Below are positions 24,539-30,277 of a stretch of DNA of 30,277 nt, piece by piece (within the stretch, counting starts at the first letter, position 1; the number at the start of each line of letters is the position of its first letter). Source of the stretch: Gammaproteobacteria bacterium UBA3067 (GTDB lineage Bacteria > Pseudomonadota > Gammaproteobacteria > Pseudomonadales > UBA3067). Position numbers and translations under genes: made by a program. Below the pieces are notes generated by a model, which was not told where the DNA came from, did no database searches, and was given only the letters and a program-made list of their open reading frames with translations. The stretch is taken from positions 1 to 30,277 of the forward strand of contig DFBZ01000019.1 in assembly GCA_002366835.1 (NCBI GenBank), given 5' to 3'.

Positions 24539-24880
24539 ATGGCAGGTGTAAAGAGCGGGATTCTTTCACTCACGATTAAAGACAAAGCGGTGCTATATGC
24601 CGCCTATATGCCATTTATTGTGAATGGAGGGCTTTTTATTCCCACGAGTAAGCAGTATCGCCTAGGGGATGAGGTTTTCCTTCTATTAACTCTTATGGAG
24701 GAGCCGGAGAAAATTCCTGTGGCAGGAAAAGTTGTCTGGATTACTCCGCGAGGGGCAGGAGGTACGCGTGCCGCTGGAATAGGGGTGCAGTTTAACGAAG
24801 AGGGTGATATAGCAAGAAAGAAAATAGAAACCTATCTTGCTGGAGCGCTTCAGTCGGATCGACCAACCCACACGATGTAG
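24539..24880 (+). CDS. pilZ: Type IV pilus protein PilZ
   Basis: A 113-residue PilZ protein required for type IV pilus assembly. The sequence, with ILSLTIKDKAVLYAAYMPF and EEPEKIPVAGKVVWITPRG and the end LAGALQSDRPTHTM, closely matches P. aeruginosa PilZ as I remember it. Like that founding member it lacks the N-terminal RxxxR motif used to bind cyclic di-GMP, so it probably acts by protein contacts (PilB and FimX in other species) rather than as a direct sensor. AAGGAG lies upstream of the ATG. It ends the long plus-strand cluster; tatD, its usual follower in Pseudomonas, is not here. Confidence 0.95.
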   Translation: MAGVKSGILSLTIKDKAVLYAAYMPFIVNGGLFIPTSKQYRLGDEVFLLLTLMEEPEKIPVAGKVVWITPRGAGGTRAAGIGVQFNEEGDIARKKIETYLAGALQSDRPTHTM

Positions 24881-24933
24881 TTAGGGGTGATTGCCCAGTC
24901 AAACTGTCGTTTGATATTCATCAATAAAGGGTG

Positions 24934-25572
24934 CTACAGGGCCTTAAATGTCTGGCTGTCTTCGCAGTATTGTTCGACCGAGGCGTCCAGTAAATTAAAA
25001 TACCAACCGCTAGTTGTCACTTTGTTCTGAGCTAACCTTTCCTTGATCCAAGGATAAGTTTTCAAATTTTGCACTGACTTGATTAGAGATTTACGGCTGC
25101 AAATACAGCGCTGCTCTTCAATGGGCAAGTCGCTGCTTTCCTGAACTGTCTCTTCTGCAGCAGCGATGGCGTTGCTCATCCACTGGTCTACGCTACTATT
25201 CTTACTTTGGTCGTGGTTGATGCGTTTGTCGAGAACCGCTTGTATGCCAGCACAGCGGGAATGTCCGAGTATAATAATATGCGGGATATTCAGGGACAGC
25301 AGACCGAATTCCAGTGCCGCGCTGGTGGATGCGTAGCTCCGTTCGCGGCTGTATGGGGGAACGAGGTTGGCGACGTTGCGTACTACAAACAGATCTCCCG
25401 GATCGCAATCCATAATAAGAGCGGGATCAACGCGGGAGTCACAGCAGCCTATCACCAGTGCCTTCGGTGACTGACCATCCAAAGCGAGAGTGTGGAAATT
25501 TCCGGTTTCCCCCGCCACAAATGTTTGTCTGAAGCGTTCAAAACCATTAATTAAGTCTTGAAGTTGATGCAT
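24934..25572 (-). CDS. Beta-class carbonic anhydrase
   Basis: Interconverts carbon dioxide and bicarbonate, supplying bicarbonate for carboxylases and helping pH balance. The 212 residues show the beta-class zinc site: Cys43 in IGCCDSRVDP, with the Asp45/Arg47 dyad, and His104 and Cys107 in ILGHSRCAGIQAV. FVVRNVANLVPP is also typical. No signal peptide, so cytosolic. It is a lone minus-strand gene between pilZ and yheU, with a small TCAAAC/GTTTGA stem at 24899-24914 between its end and that of pilZ. Names such as can or cynT cannot be assigned. Confidence 0.93.
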   Translation of the reverse strand: MHQLQDLINGFERFRQTFVAGETGNFHTLALDGQSPKALVIGCCDSRVDPALIMDCDPGDLFVVRNVANLVPPYSRERSYASTSAALEFGLLSLNIPHIIILGHSRCAGIQAVLDKRINHDQSKNSSVDQWMSNAIAAAEETVQESSDLPIEEQRCICSRKSLIKSVQNLKTYPWIKERLAQNKVTTSGWYFNLLDASVEQYCEDSQTFKAL

Positions 25573-25728
25573 TTGATGGTATCCCTATTGGAGGTATTGT
25601 TAAGGTATATTGGCTCAATTGCCTTAGATTATAGCGTAATTGTTGATCCAGTTCAGCCCGTATTCTTTCGATGTTTCCAATACTGGCTTATAGGTTTTTG
25701 TGTAGAATTGAGAGCCCGAGAGGTACTT

Positions 25729-25935
25729 ATGCAAATTCCTTATCAACAGTTATCAGCAGGTGCTTTACGCGCCCTTATTGAAGAGTTCGTAAGCCGTGAT
25801 GGTACAGACTATGGGGAGCAGGAGGTATCGCTTGAGCGGAAAGTTATGCAGGTGGAGAATCTTCTGCGTGAAGGGTTGGCAGTAATTGTTTTTGATTCTA
25901 ATACGGAAACTTGTGATATTGTGACTCGAGAGTAG
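25729..25935 (+). CDS. yheU: YheU family protein (UPF0270)
   Basis: A small 68-residue protein starting MQIPYQQLSAGALRALIEEFVSRDGTDYGEQE, which matches the UPF0270/YheU family pattern (IP...L....L..LIE.FV.R.GTDYGE.E..L..KV). Family function is unknown. The ATG at 25729 is preceded by GAGAGG; the open frame runs upstream to 25558, but that part is not conserved. It is divergent from the carbonic anhydrase gene across 156 nt that must contain both promoters, though I could not pick reliable elements. Confidence 0.88.
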   Translation: MQIPYQQLSAGALRALIEEFVSRDGTDYGEQEVSLERKVMQVENLLREGLAVIVFDSNTETCDIVTRE

Positions 25936-25996
25936 GTGCTTATGTGTCCATCTATCTGTGTAAGAGGAAATGTTTTTATGGAACTGAAGGGTAGTT

Positions 25997-26431
25997 ATGC
26001 GTAAATGTTTAAAGGTTAGTCTTATTTTATTTCTTTCTGCATCAATGGCCGCCTGTACCACGGGCGGAGCTGTTGCTACGTTGTTAGTGGGGGGTGTCGC
26101 GGCTGGTTATTATGTGGGAAAAGATAAACGGGATATTAATACCATTGCTCAGGATGCGACAACGACTTCGACCATCAAAAGCTGGTATTTTGGCGATAAG
26201 GACGTGAAGGCGTTTAATATAAATGTGAACACCTATCAGGGTGTTGTGACGCTTTATGGCACGGTGGATACCAAAGAAGCGGAGATGAGTGCAATGAAAA
26301 TTGCTGCCAAGGCAAAAGGTGTTACCAAGGTGATTTCTAAATTGACGGTGATCAACGACGCTCCTATACCTGCGGCTCCTACTCAGGCGCCGGTTCCTCC
26401 GGCTGATGGTTTTATTGAAGAGCTTCCCTGA
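25997..26431 (+). CDS. BON domain lipoprotein
   Basis: A 144-residue lipoprotein: MRKCLKVSLILFLSASMAAC with lipobox MAAC and Cys20. A glycine-rich hydrophobic stretch (about 23-41, GGAVATLLVGGVAAGYYVG) is followed by one BON domain (about 50-120), including TTSTIKSWYF and VNTYQGVVTLYGTVDTKEAEMSAMKIAAKAKGVTKVISKL. BON domains bind phospholipid membranes, and relatives such as OsmY and DolP help keep the envelope intact; a similar role is inferred. The tail is Pro-rich. It lies 5 nt before the next gene, so they are probably co-transcribed. Confidence 0.85.
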   Translation: MRKCLKVSLILFLSASMAACTTGGAVATLLVGGVAAGYYVGKDKRDINTIAQDATTTSTIKSWYFGDKDVKAFNINVNTYQGVVTLYGTVDTKEAEMSAMKIAAKAKGVTKVISKLTVINDAPIPAAPTQAPVPPADGFIEELP

Positions 26432-26436
26432 TTGAT

Positions 26437-28008
26437 ATGAGCGAGATTACAGGGGGGCTGCCAGAGTGTTTGTTGAGCCCGGAGTTATACCCGCACCCTG
26501 TTTCGGCTTTGGAGTTGGTCGAAACGCATATTTCTTGGGTCGTTCTGACCGGTGAGTTTGTTTATAAGTTTAAGAAACCCTTGAAGTTGGATTTTCTTGA
26601 TTTTTCCAGCTTGGAAAAACGCCACCATTTTTGTCAGGAAGAAATCAGATTAAATCGACGCTTTGCGCCATCCCTTTATCTTGATGTGCAGCCCCTGTGT
26701 GTGCAGCCCGGTGGTTTAAGGCTGGGGGGAAAGGGGCTTGTTGTGGATTATGCGGTCAAGATGAAGCAGTTTGATTCTGGCTCTTTATTGGATCAGTTGG
26801 TGGTTTCTGATGATTTTGATTTGAAAATGGCCAAACAGATCGCGATAAAAATGGCTGCTTTTCACGCCTCCCTATTTACACAGAAAATGGAGCCAGAGGC
26901 AGAATTTGGCAGTTTTTCGGCTGTTTCCTCAGCGGTTCTGGGTAATTTTGCCACCATGAAATCCTTGCTTGCCAGCGACGAGTATCTTCGCCTTAATGCA
27001 CTGGAAGGCTGGTCTCGCAGCGCGCTTAGGGATTTGCAGGCGGCCATTGAGGAGCGTTGGCAATCCGGGATGGTTCGAGAGTGCCACGGTGATCTTCACT
27101 TGGGCAATATGGCCTTGATAAACGGTGAGGTCACGTTTTTTGATTGCATTGAATTTAATCCTGCTTTTCGTTTTATAGATGTGGTTTGTGAGTTGGCTTT
27201 TGTGTTGATGGATCTCGAAAGCCGGGGGCGTTATGCCGAAGCAAATCATTTGCTGAATACCTATCTTGAATATCGTGATGATTACCTTGGACTAAAGCTT
27301 CTTACTTTTTATAAGGTTTATCTTGCTTTGGTAAGAGCAAAAGTGCACCTGATTCAAGAGCGAGGTCAGGGTGCAAGCAAGGAGGCTACCTTTAAGCAAG
27401 AAGAGCCTGTGGGCTCACAACGTTATATTCATTTGGCTGAAACATATTTAGAACCTAAGCCGTTGTTTTGTGCCTTAACCCATGGTGTTTCCGGGTCGGG
27501 GAAAACAACGCTTGCGCGCCAGGTTGCGGCTAAGGCAGGAGCGATACAAATTCGCTCGGATGTGGAGCGCAAACGTCTCTTTGGTTTGGCCCCGACTGAG
27601 CGCAGTGAAAAAAGGCTGGCTGAAAGTATTTATACCAAGGAGATTAGCCGGAAAACTTTTCAGCGCTTAGAAAGCCTGGCCAAGACTATCTTGGATGCGG
27701 GGTACTCTGTTATTGTCGATGCGACCTTTTTGTCCCGTCAAAGCCGTGAGCCTTTTGAGGTGTTGGCCGTTTCACTAAACGTGCCTTTTCGTATTATTAA
27801 TACCCTGGCCAGTAACTCCACCATACGCAAACGACTTGCCCAAAGGGAAAAGCAAGGCGGTGATGCCTCTGAGGCAGGGCTTGAGGTTATGTTGGCCCAG
27901 TCTGAAGTGGTGGAAGAGTTTAGTGATAAAGAGCTTGATTATGTAGTCGCAATTTCGAGTGAACAGCCCTTAAGGGATGATATTTTAACAATCTTGTTGG
28001 AGAGTTGA
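26437..28008 (+). CDS. APH-like kinase fused to a P-loop ATPase/kinase domain
   Basis: A 523-residue two-domain protein. The N-terminal part (about 1-335) resembles aminoglycoside phosphotransferase-like kinases: VYKFKKPLKLDFLDF near 42-56, the catalytic-loop pattern HGDLHLGN at 217-224 with Asp219, and FFDCIEFN (234-241) in the metal-binding position. The C-terminal part begins with P-loop GVSGSGKTT (350-358) and looks like AAA_33/zeta-toxin-like small-molecule kinases, with IRSDVERKRLFGL and VIVDATFLSR. The combination (COG2187 plus COG0645 type) is widespread in proteobacteria without an assigned substrate. Its place between two small lipoprotein genes hints at an envelope-linked function, but this is inference. 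It is unlikely to be a resistance gene. Confidence 0.82.
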   Translation: MSEITGGLPECLLSPELYPHPVSALELVETHISWVVLTGEFVYKFKKPLKLDFLDFSSLEKRHHFCQEEIRLNRRFAPSLYLDVQPLCVQPGGLRLGGKGLVVDYAVKMKQFDSGSLLDQLVVSDDFDLKMAKQIAIKMAAFHASLFTQKMEPEAEFGSFSAVSSAVLGNFATMKSLLASDEYLRLNALEGWSRSALRDLQAAIEERWQSGMVRECHGDLHLGNMALINGEVTFFDCIEFNPAFRFIDVVCELAFVLMDLESRGRYAEANHLLNTYLEYRDDYLGLKLLTFYKVYLALVRAKVHLIQERGQGASKEATFKQEEPVGSQRYIHLAETYLEPKPLFCALTHGVSGSGKTTLARQVAAKAGAIQIRSDVERKRLFGLAPTERSEKRLAESIYTKEISRKTFQRLESLAKTILDAGYSVIVDATFLSRQSREPFEVLAVSLNVPFRIINTLASNSTIRKRLAQREKQGGDASEAGLEVMLAQSEVVEEFSDKELDYVVAISSEQPLRDDILTILLES

Positions 28009-28009
28009 G

Positions 28010-28255
28010 TTGATCAAAATAATAAGAGCTGGTGGGCTTGTCGCCATGATAGCTGCGCTTTGTGCTTGCGTAGCGCAAGTACCTTCGGGGGATGCTACTG
28101 TGGGGGTGGGTTGCACGGAAGATTTTGTGACCTATAAAAAAGATCTCGAGCGTCTGATAGAAGAGGGCCAGGATGAGGCGGCACAAGAGCGTCTTGAGGA
28201 GATTATAAAGTACGTGGATTGCGAAGAAGAGGGGGCTTCACAGGAGAACAAGTGA
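28010..28255 (+). CDS. Small cysteine-containing lipoprotein, unknown function
   Basis: An 81-residue product reading MIKIIRAGGLVAMIAALCACVAQV, a positively charged, hydrophobic lipoprotein-like signal whose lipobox is probably LCAC. The mature part is short, acidic and probably helical (FVTYKKDLERLIEEGQDEAAQERLEEIIKYV), with cysteines in VGCTEDF and YVDCEEE that could form a disulfide. The start is TTG at 28010, chosen because GGAGAG lies upstream and only one base separates it from the previous stop; an in-frame ATG at 28046 would leave a signal without its positive charges. I do not recognise the family. Confidence 0.65.
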   Translation: MIKIIRAGGLVAMIAALCACVAQVPSGDATVGVGCTEDFVTYKKDLERLIEEGQDEAAQERLEEIIKYVDCEEEGASQENK

Positions 28256-28288
28256 AGCCCCGTTGCTACTCTTGGGGCTGTGTTTTCT
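28232..28288 (+). terminator. Terminator with a competing upstream hairpin
   Basis: AGCCCC (28256-28261) pairs with GGGGCT (28274-28279), followed by GTGTTTTCT: a moderate intrinsic terminator for the plus-strand operon. The same segment, as GTGAAGCCCC (28252-28261), pairs perfectly over 10 bp with GGGGCTTCAC (28232-28241) inside the end of the lipoprotein gene. The two hairpins exclude each other. Confidence 0.6.
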
Positions 28289-28289
28289 A

Positions 28290-28736
28290 TTAGCGTTGAA
28301 CGATGAGTGTATCGCAGTCAAGCCTGTCGGTTATACCACGCACGGTCGCGCCGACTTTCTGAAGTGGACTGGGGTTACTGTGGCTGCCTACGATTACCAA
28401 GTCGGCATTTAGCTCCTTAGAAAGATTGATGATTTCCAAGGAGGCTTTGCCCAGTTTGCAATGCATGCGGTCTTCAGGAATGGCATTTTGTTTGGCGATT
28501 TCCATCAGCTTGCTTTTTGCCTGGCTGATGGCTTCTTCTTGCAGCGTTTTCATGCTGTCATCCAGCAAGCCCATAGAAAGGCCTCGATCGTAGGTGTATC
28601 CAACGGGCCTGACAACGTGAAGGATGCTTAATCTGCACTGGTCACTGTTTGATAGCTCCAGAGCCTTTTCTAGTAGGCTGTCGTTGGACTCTTCAGTTAA
28701 ATCAATTGCTAGCAATATATGTTGGTAGGTGGGCAT
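28290..28736 (-). CDS. Universal stress protein, UspA family
   Basis: A 148-residue cytosolic protein starting MPTYQHILLAIDLTEESNDSLLEKALELS, the standard UspA opening, with LSILHVVRP and the C-terminal ADLVIVGSHSNPSPLQKVGATVRGITDRLDCDTLIV. The glycine-rich ATP motif of ATP-binding Usps (G-2x-G-9x-G-S/T) is degraded to GSHS...AT, so it resembles the E. coli UspA type that does not bind ATP. The ATG at 28736 is six bases after GGAG; an ATG at 28742 directly abuts the GGAG and is less suitable. A run of eight C in the mRNA leader lies just upstream. It is convergent with the small lipoprotein gene. Confidence 0.9.
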   Translation of the reverse strand: MPTYQHILLAIDLTEESNDSLLEKALELSNSDQCRLSILHVVRPVGYTYDRGLSMGLLDDSMKTLQEEAISQAKSKLMEIAKQNAIPEDRMHCKLGKASLEIINLSKELNADLVIVGSHSNPSPLQKVGATVRGITDRLDCDTLIVQR

Positions 28737-28748
28737 AAACATCTCCAA

Positions 28749-28791
28749 GGGGGGGGTTGCTTCCAGCGCTGCCTAGTTTATTTACAGCGCT
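28749..28791 (-). promoter_or_regulatory. Homopolymer tract and repeated CAGCGCT sites before the usp gene
   Basis: Eight consecutive G on the plus strand (28749-28756; C8 in the mRNA) lie a few bases upstream of the Shine-Dalgarno sequence. CAGCGCT occurs at 28764-28770 and again at 28785-28791, 21 bp apart, about two helical turns; because AGCGCT is itself a palindrome the pair can also form a hairpin. The role is unknown, but spacing and place suit a regulator site. Confidence 0.3.
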
Positions 28792-28826
28792 AGGTTAGAA
28801 AGTAGGTGATAAAGTACGCTCAGTAA

Positions 28827-29165
28827 TTATGCTTGCACATTGTCAGCGCAATCAAGGCAATAAGCAGTATAAGGGATCGCTTCCAGACGTTTTTTGCTGA
28901 TGTTGGCACCACAGGCGCTGCATTCATCATAATGACCGCTTTCAATGCGCGTAAGGGCTGTGTTTATCTGTTCGAGTTCTTCTTTTCCTTCTTTGTCCAG
29001 GGCTACCAGTACCTCGAAGTTTTCCATCTCACTGGCTTGTTCGGCAAAGTCCGCGCTTAAGGGTTCGTCGCGGTGGTGAATATGTTTGTCGGTGCGGCGT
29101 AATCGTTCTTCGATTTCTTCTTTTTTGGCAAGAAGCAGAGATTTTGATTCCTGGTGATCGCTCAT
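28827..29165 (-). CDS. DksA/TraR family zinc finger protein
   Basis: A 112-residue member of the DksA/TraR family, whose better-known members act in the RNA polymerase secondary channel. A helical N-terminal part (KKEEIEERLRRTDKHIHH) and a DEPLSADFAEQASEMENFEVLVALD coiled-coil region are followed by ALTRIESGHYDECSACG and a C4 zinc finger with C82, C85, C103 and C106. It is shorter than DksA (151 residues in E. coli) and resembles the YbiI/DksA-like short proteins, so function in transcription is inferred. It follows the DUF4404 gene on the same strand after 42 nt. Confidence 0.88.
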   Translation of the reverse strand: MSDHQESKSLLLAKKEEIEERLRRTDKHIHHRDEPLSADFAEQASEMENFEVLVALDKEGKEELEQINTALTRIESGHYDECSACGANISKKRLEAIPYTAYCLDCADNVQA

Positions 29166-29207
29166 CTGATAGGTCTCTTTAGTGTTTGAATAAGCATCTT
29201 TATGCTC

Positions 29208-29480
29208 TTAGATTCCACTTTTATTTAATAAGTCTGCAACATCCCTGAGTATGCCAGTGAGTGTGGGGTGATCCTGCTCGAAATGAATAATGGACTCTTC
29301 TAAAGCCTCTGACTGATGTTTTTCACCTTCTGGGAGCGTTTGGTTTATTTGCAGGATGTCATGGCTGATTTGCTCAAGCAGTTGTGCGCTTTTTTCATCC
29401 AGTGACTGCTCTGGCTCATAGTCTTTAAGCTGTAGGTGCAGTTTTTCAAGTGTTTTAATAAGTTCGTCTTGTTGGGTCAT
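29208..29480 (-). CDS. DUF4404 family protein
   Basis: A 90-residue, acidic, mostly helical cytosolic protein: MTQQDELIKTLEKLHLQLKDYEPEQSLDEKSAQLLEQISHDI..., ending with HFEQDHPTLTGILRDVADLLNKSGI. The HFE..HP.LT......D.L...GI pattern is what I remember for DUF4404, found in Pseudomonas and relatives; function unknown. ATG at 29480 is preceded by AGGAAA. It is the first gene of a probable minus-strand unit with the DksA-like and UspA genes. Confidence 0.8.
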   Translation of the reverse strand: MTQQDELIKTLEKLHLQLKDYEPEQSLDEKSAQLLEQISHDILQINQTLPEGEKHQSEALEESIIHFEQDHPTLTGILRDVADLLNKSGI

Positions 29481-29559
29481 TGCAATTTTTTCCTGGGTGC
29501 AAGAGATTGCGTTAAATTACGGTGTTAAAACTAGCGGGTTAAAGTGAAATGACTGCGCT

Positions 29560-29565
29560 ATTATA
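29560..29565 (-). promoter_or_regulatory. Candidate -10 of the DUF4404 gene
   Basis: A perfect TATAAT on the minus strand, 80 nt upstream of the DUF4404 ATG. The -35 is poor (GGTTTA at 17 nt), so this is a weak or activated promoter if real. The 11-base sequence GCTATTATATT that contains it recurs at 29676-29686. Confidence 0.3.
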
Positions 29566-29731
29566 TTGTCAGATCTGCCGCTTAAACCCTAACCAAAATC
29601 AATAAAGATAACAAATGTTAAGGATTTATTGTTTTGATGGTTCAGCCTGGCTTATAAAGCAGCGGTTTTTGTCATGCTATTATATTTCACCAGTATTTTT
29701 TGCTTAGTGTTAATGTAGTTAAGCTCGGTGA

Positions 29732-29765
29732 CTGTCATGTACTTGTAACATCTTATTGTTTAGAT
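29732..29765 (+). promoter_or_regulatory. Pho box and -10 upstream of phoB
   Basis: CTGTCAT (29732-29738), four bases, then TTGTAAC (29743-29749): the two 7-base repeats at an 11-base period that define the PhoB binding site, the first a perfect match to the consensus half and the second close. A TTAGAT hexamer (29760-29765) follows at the 10-base distance usual for PhoB-activated promoters, 26 nt before the phoB ATG. This predicts autoactivation of phoB under phosphate starvation. The rest of the 29481-29731 gap holds no gene I can support. Confidence 0.7.
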
Positions 29766-29791
29766 GGCATTTTTCCGTTACGGTGAAAAAG

Positions 29792-30277
29792 ATGGCCAGC
29801 CAAAATATTTTAATAGTGGAAGATGATGTTGATATTCGCGATATGCTGCGATTTTCTCTGGAGCGAGAAGGTTTTCATATAACCGAGGCCGAAGATGCCG
29901 AAAACGCTATTCGCTTGCTCGACCAGCCCGGTATTGATGTTGCTCTGATAGACTGGATGCTGCCGGGGATGAGCGGGGTAGAGTTTGTACGTCGCCTGCG
30001 CCTTGATGATCATACCAAAGAGCTTCCTTTGATTATGTTAACTGCCCGCGGTGAAGAGCGCGATAAACTACGCGGTTTTGATGTGGGCGCTGATGATTAT
30101 CTGACTAAACCTTTTTCGCCTAAAGAGCTGGTTGCTCGTATTCGAGCCGTTATGCGGCGTTCGGCCAATAACGAGGATGAACTGTTATCTATTGGTGAAC
30201 TCTCTCTCGACACCCAGGCTCACCGACTAGTCCTGGCTGGTGAACCCATCCATGTCGGGCCTACAGAATATCGCCTG
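29792..30277 (+). CDS. phoB: Phosphate regulon response regulator PhoB, cut by the window edge
   Basis: The first 162 codons are present and the gene runs off the right edge. The receiver domain has the acidic pocket at Asp10/Asp11, phosphoacceptor Asp54 in ALIDWMLPGMSG, Thr84 in IMLTARG and Lys106 in DDYLTKPFSPKELVARIRAVMRR, a stretch typical of PhoB. It is followed by a linker and the start of an OmpR/PhoB winged-helix DNA-binding domain (LSIGELSLDTQAHRLVLAGEPI...PTEYRL). PhoB activates phosphate uptake genes when phosphorylated by PhoR, whose gene usually follows. The Pho box upstream supports this name over other OmpR-type regulators. Confidence 0.93.
   Translation, partial: MASQNILIVEDDVDIRDMLRFSLEREGFHITEAEDAENAIRLLDQPGIDVALIDWMLPGMSGVEFVRRLRLDDHTKELPLIMLTARGEERDKLRGFDVGADDYLTKPFSPKELVARIRAVMRRSANNEDELLSIGELSLDTQAHRLVLAGEPIHVGPTEYRL

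Noticed and set aside
24899..24914. TCAAAC/GTTTGA stem between pilZ and carbonic anhydrase as a terminator
   Set aside because: The stem is only 6 bp, GC-poor, and has no T run on either strand.
25573..25728. Sigma-70 promoters for yheU and carbonic anhydrase
   Set aside because: Several partial -10-like hexamers exist, but none pairs with an acceptable -35 at 16-18 nt, so no call is made.
26437..27440. APH-like domain as an antibiotic resistance gene
   Set aside because: It is fused to a P-loop kinase domain in a housekeeping context with no mobile element; this architecture is a widespread family of unknown substrate.

Overview
The window looks like chromosomal housekeeping DNA from a gammaproteobacterium of Pseudomonas/Cellvibrionales type. 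The evidence is protein content (two-domain L25, RNase E with a large scaffold tail, a PilZ closely matching the Pseudomonas type IV pilus protein, LolB, YheU, DUF4404) and gene order, which matches two conserved Pseudomonas blocks as I remember them. I see no insertion sequence, prophage, CRISPR array or rRNA gene. All assignments come from reading motifs; no database search was run.

Layout. (1) 1-5367, minus strand: pth (only its first 18 codons), rplY, prs, tRNA-Gln(TTG), ispE, lolB and a TPR lipoprotein. (2) 5640-9683, plus strand: hemA, prfA, prmC, moeB, covering the first step of tetrapyrrole synthesis, translation termination, release factor methylation and sulfur-carrier adenylation. 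(3) 9726-12674, minus strand: rne, convergent with moeB across a 30-nt imperfect palindrome. (4) 12675-13642: a long rne leader and the divergent rne/rluC control region. (5) 13643-24880, plus strand: rluC, a HAD phosphatase, an SppA-type protease, yceD, rpmF, plsX, fabD, fabG, acpP, pabC, mltG, tmk, holB and pilZ. This is the usual 23S rRNA modification, L32, fatty acid synthesis, cell wall and replication cluster. (6) 24934-29480: carbonic anhydrase, yheU, a BON lipoprotein, an APH-like/P-loop kinase fusion, a tiny lipoprotein, a UspA protein, a DksA-like zinc finger protein and a DUF4404 protein. (7) 29792 to the right edge: the start of phoB behind a recognisable Pho box.

How it fits together. 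prs, ispE and tRNA-Gln serve nucleotide, isoprenoid and translation supply; HemA consumes the glutamyl-tRNA that feeds haem; PrmC modifies the release factor encoded just upstream. plsX, fabD, fabG and acpP build fatty acids and phospholipids, but fabF, which normally follows acpP, is absent and a strong terminator plus about 300 nt of noncoding DNA lies in its place. maf (between sppA and yceD), murI (after moeB) and tatD (after pilZ) are likewise missing from places where Pseudomonas carries them.

The most interesting noncoding features are the roughly 900-nt rne leader with several hairpins, a 14-bp perfect palindrome placed at the -35 positions of both divergent rne and rluC promoters, a 19-bp-stem hairpin between sppA and yceD, and a pair of mutually exclusive hairpins after the small lipoprotein gene. 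I found no convincing new defence or mobile system.
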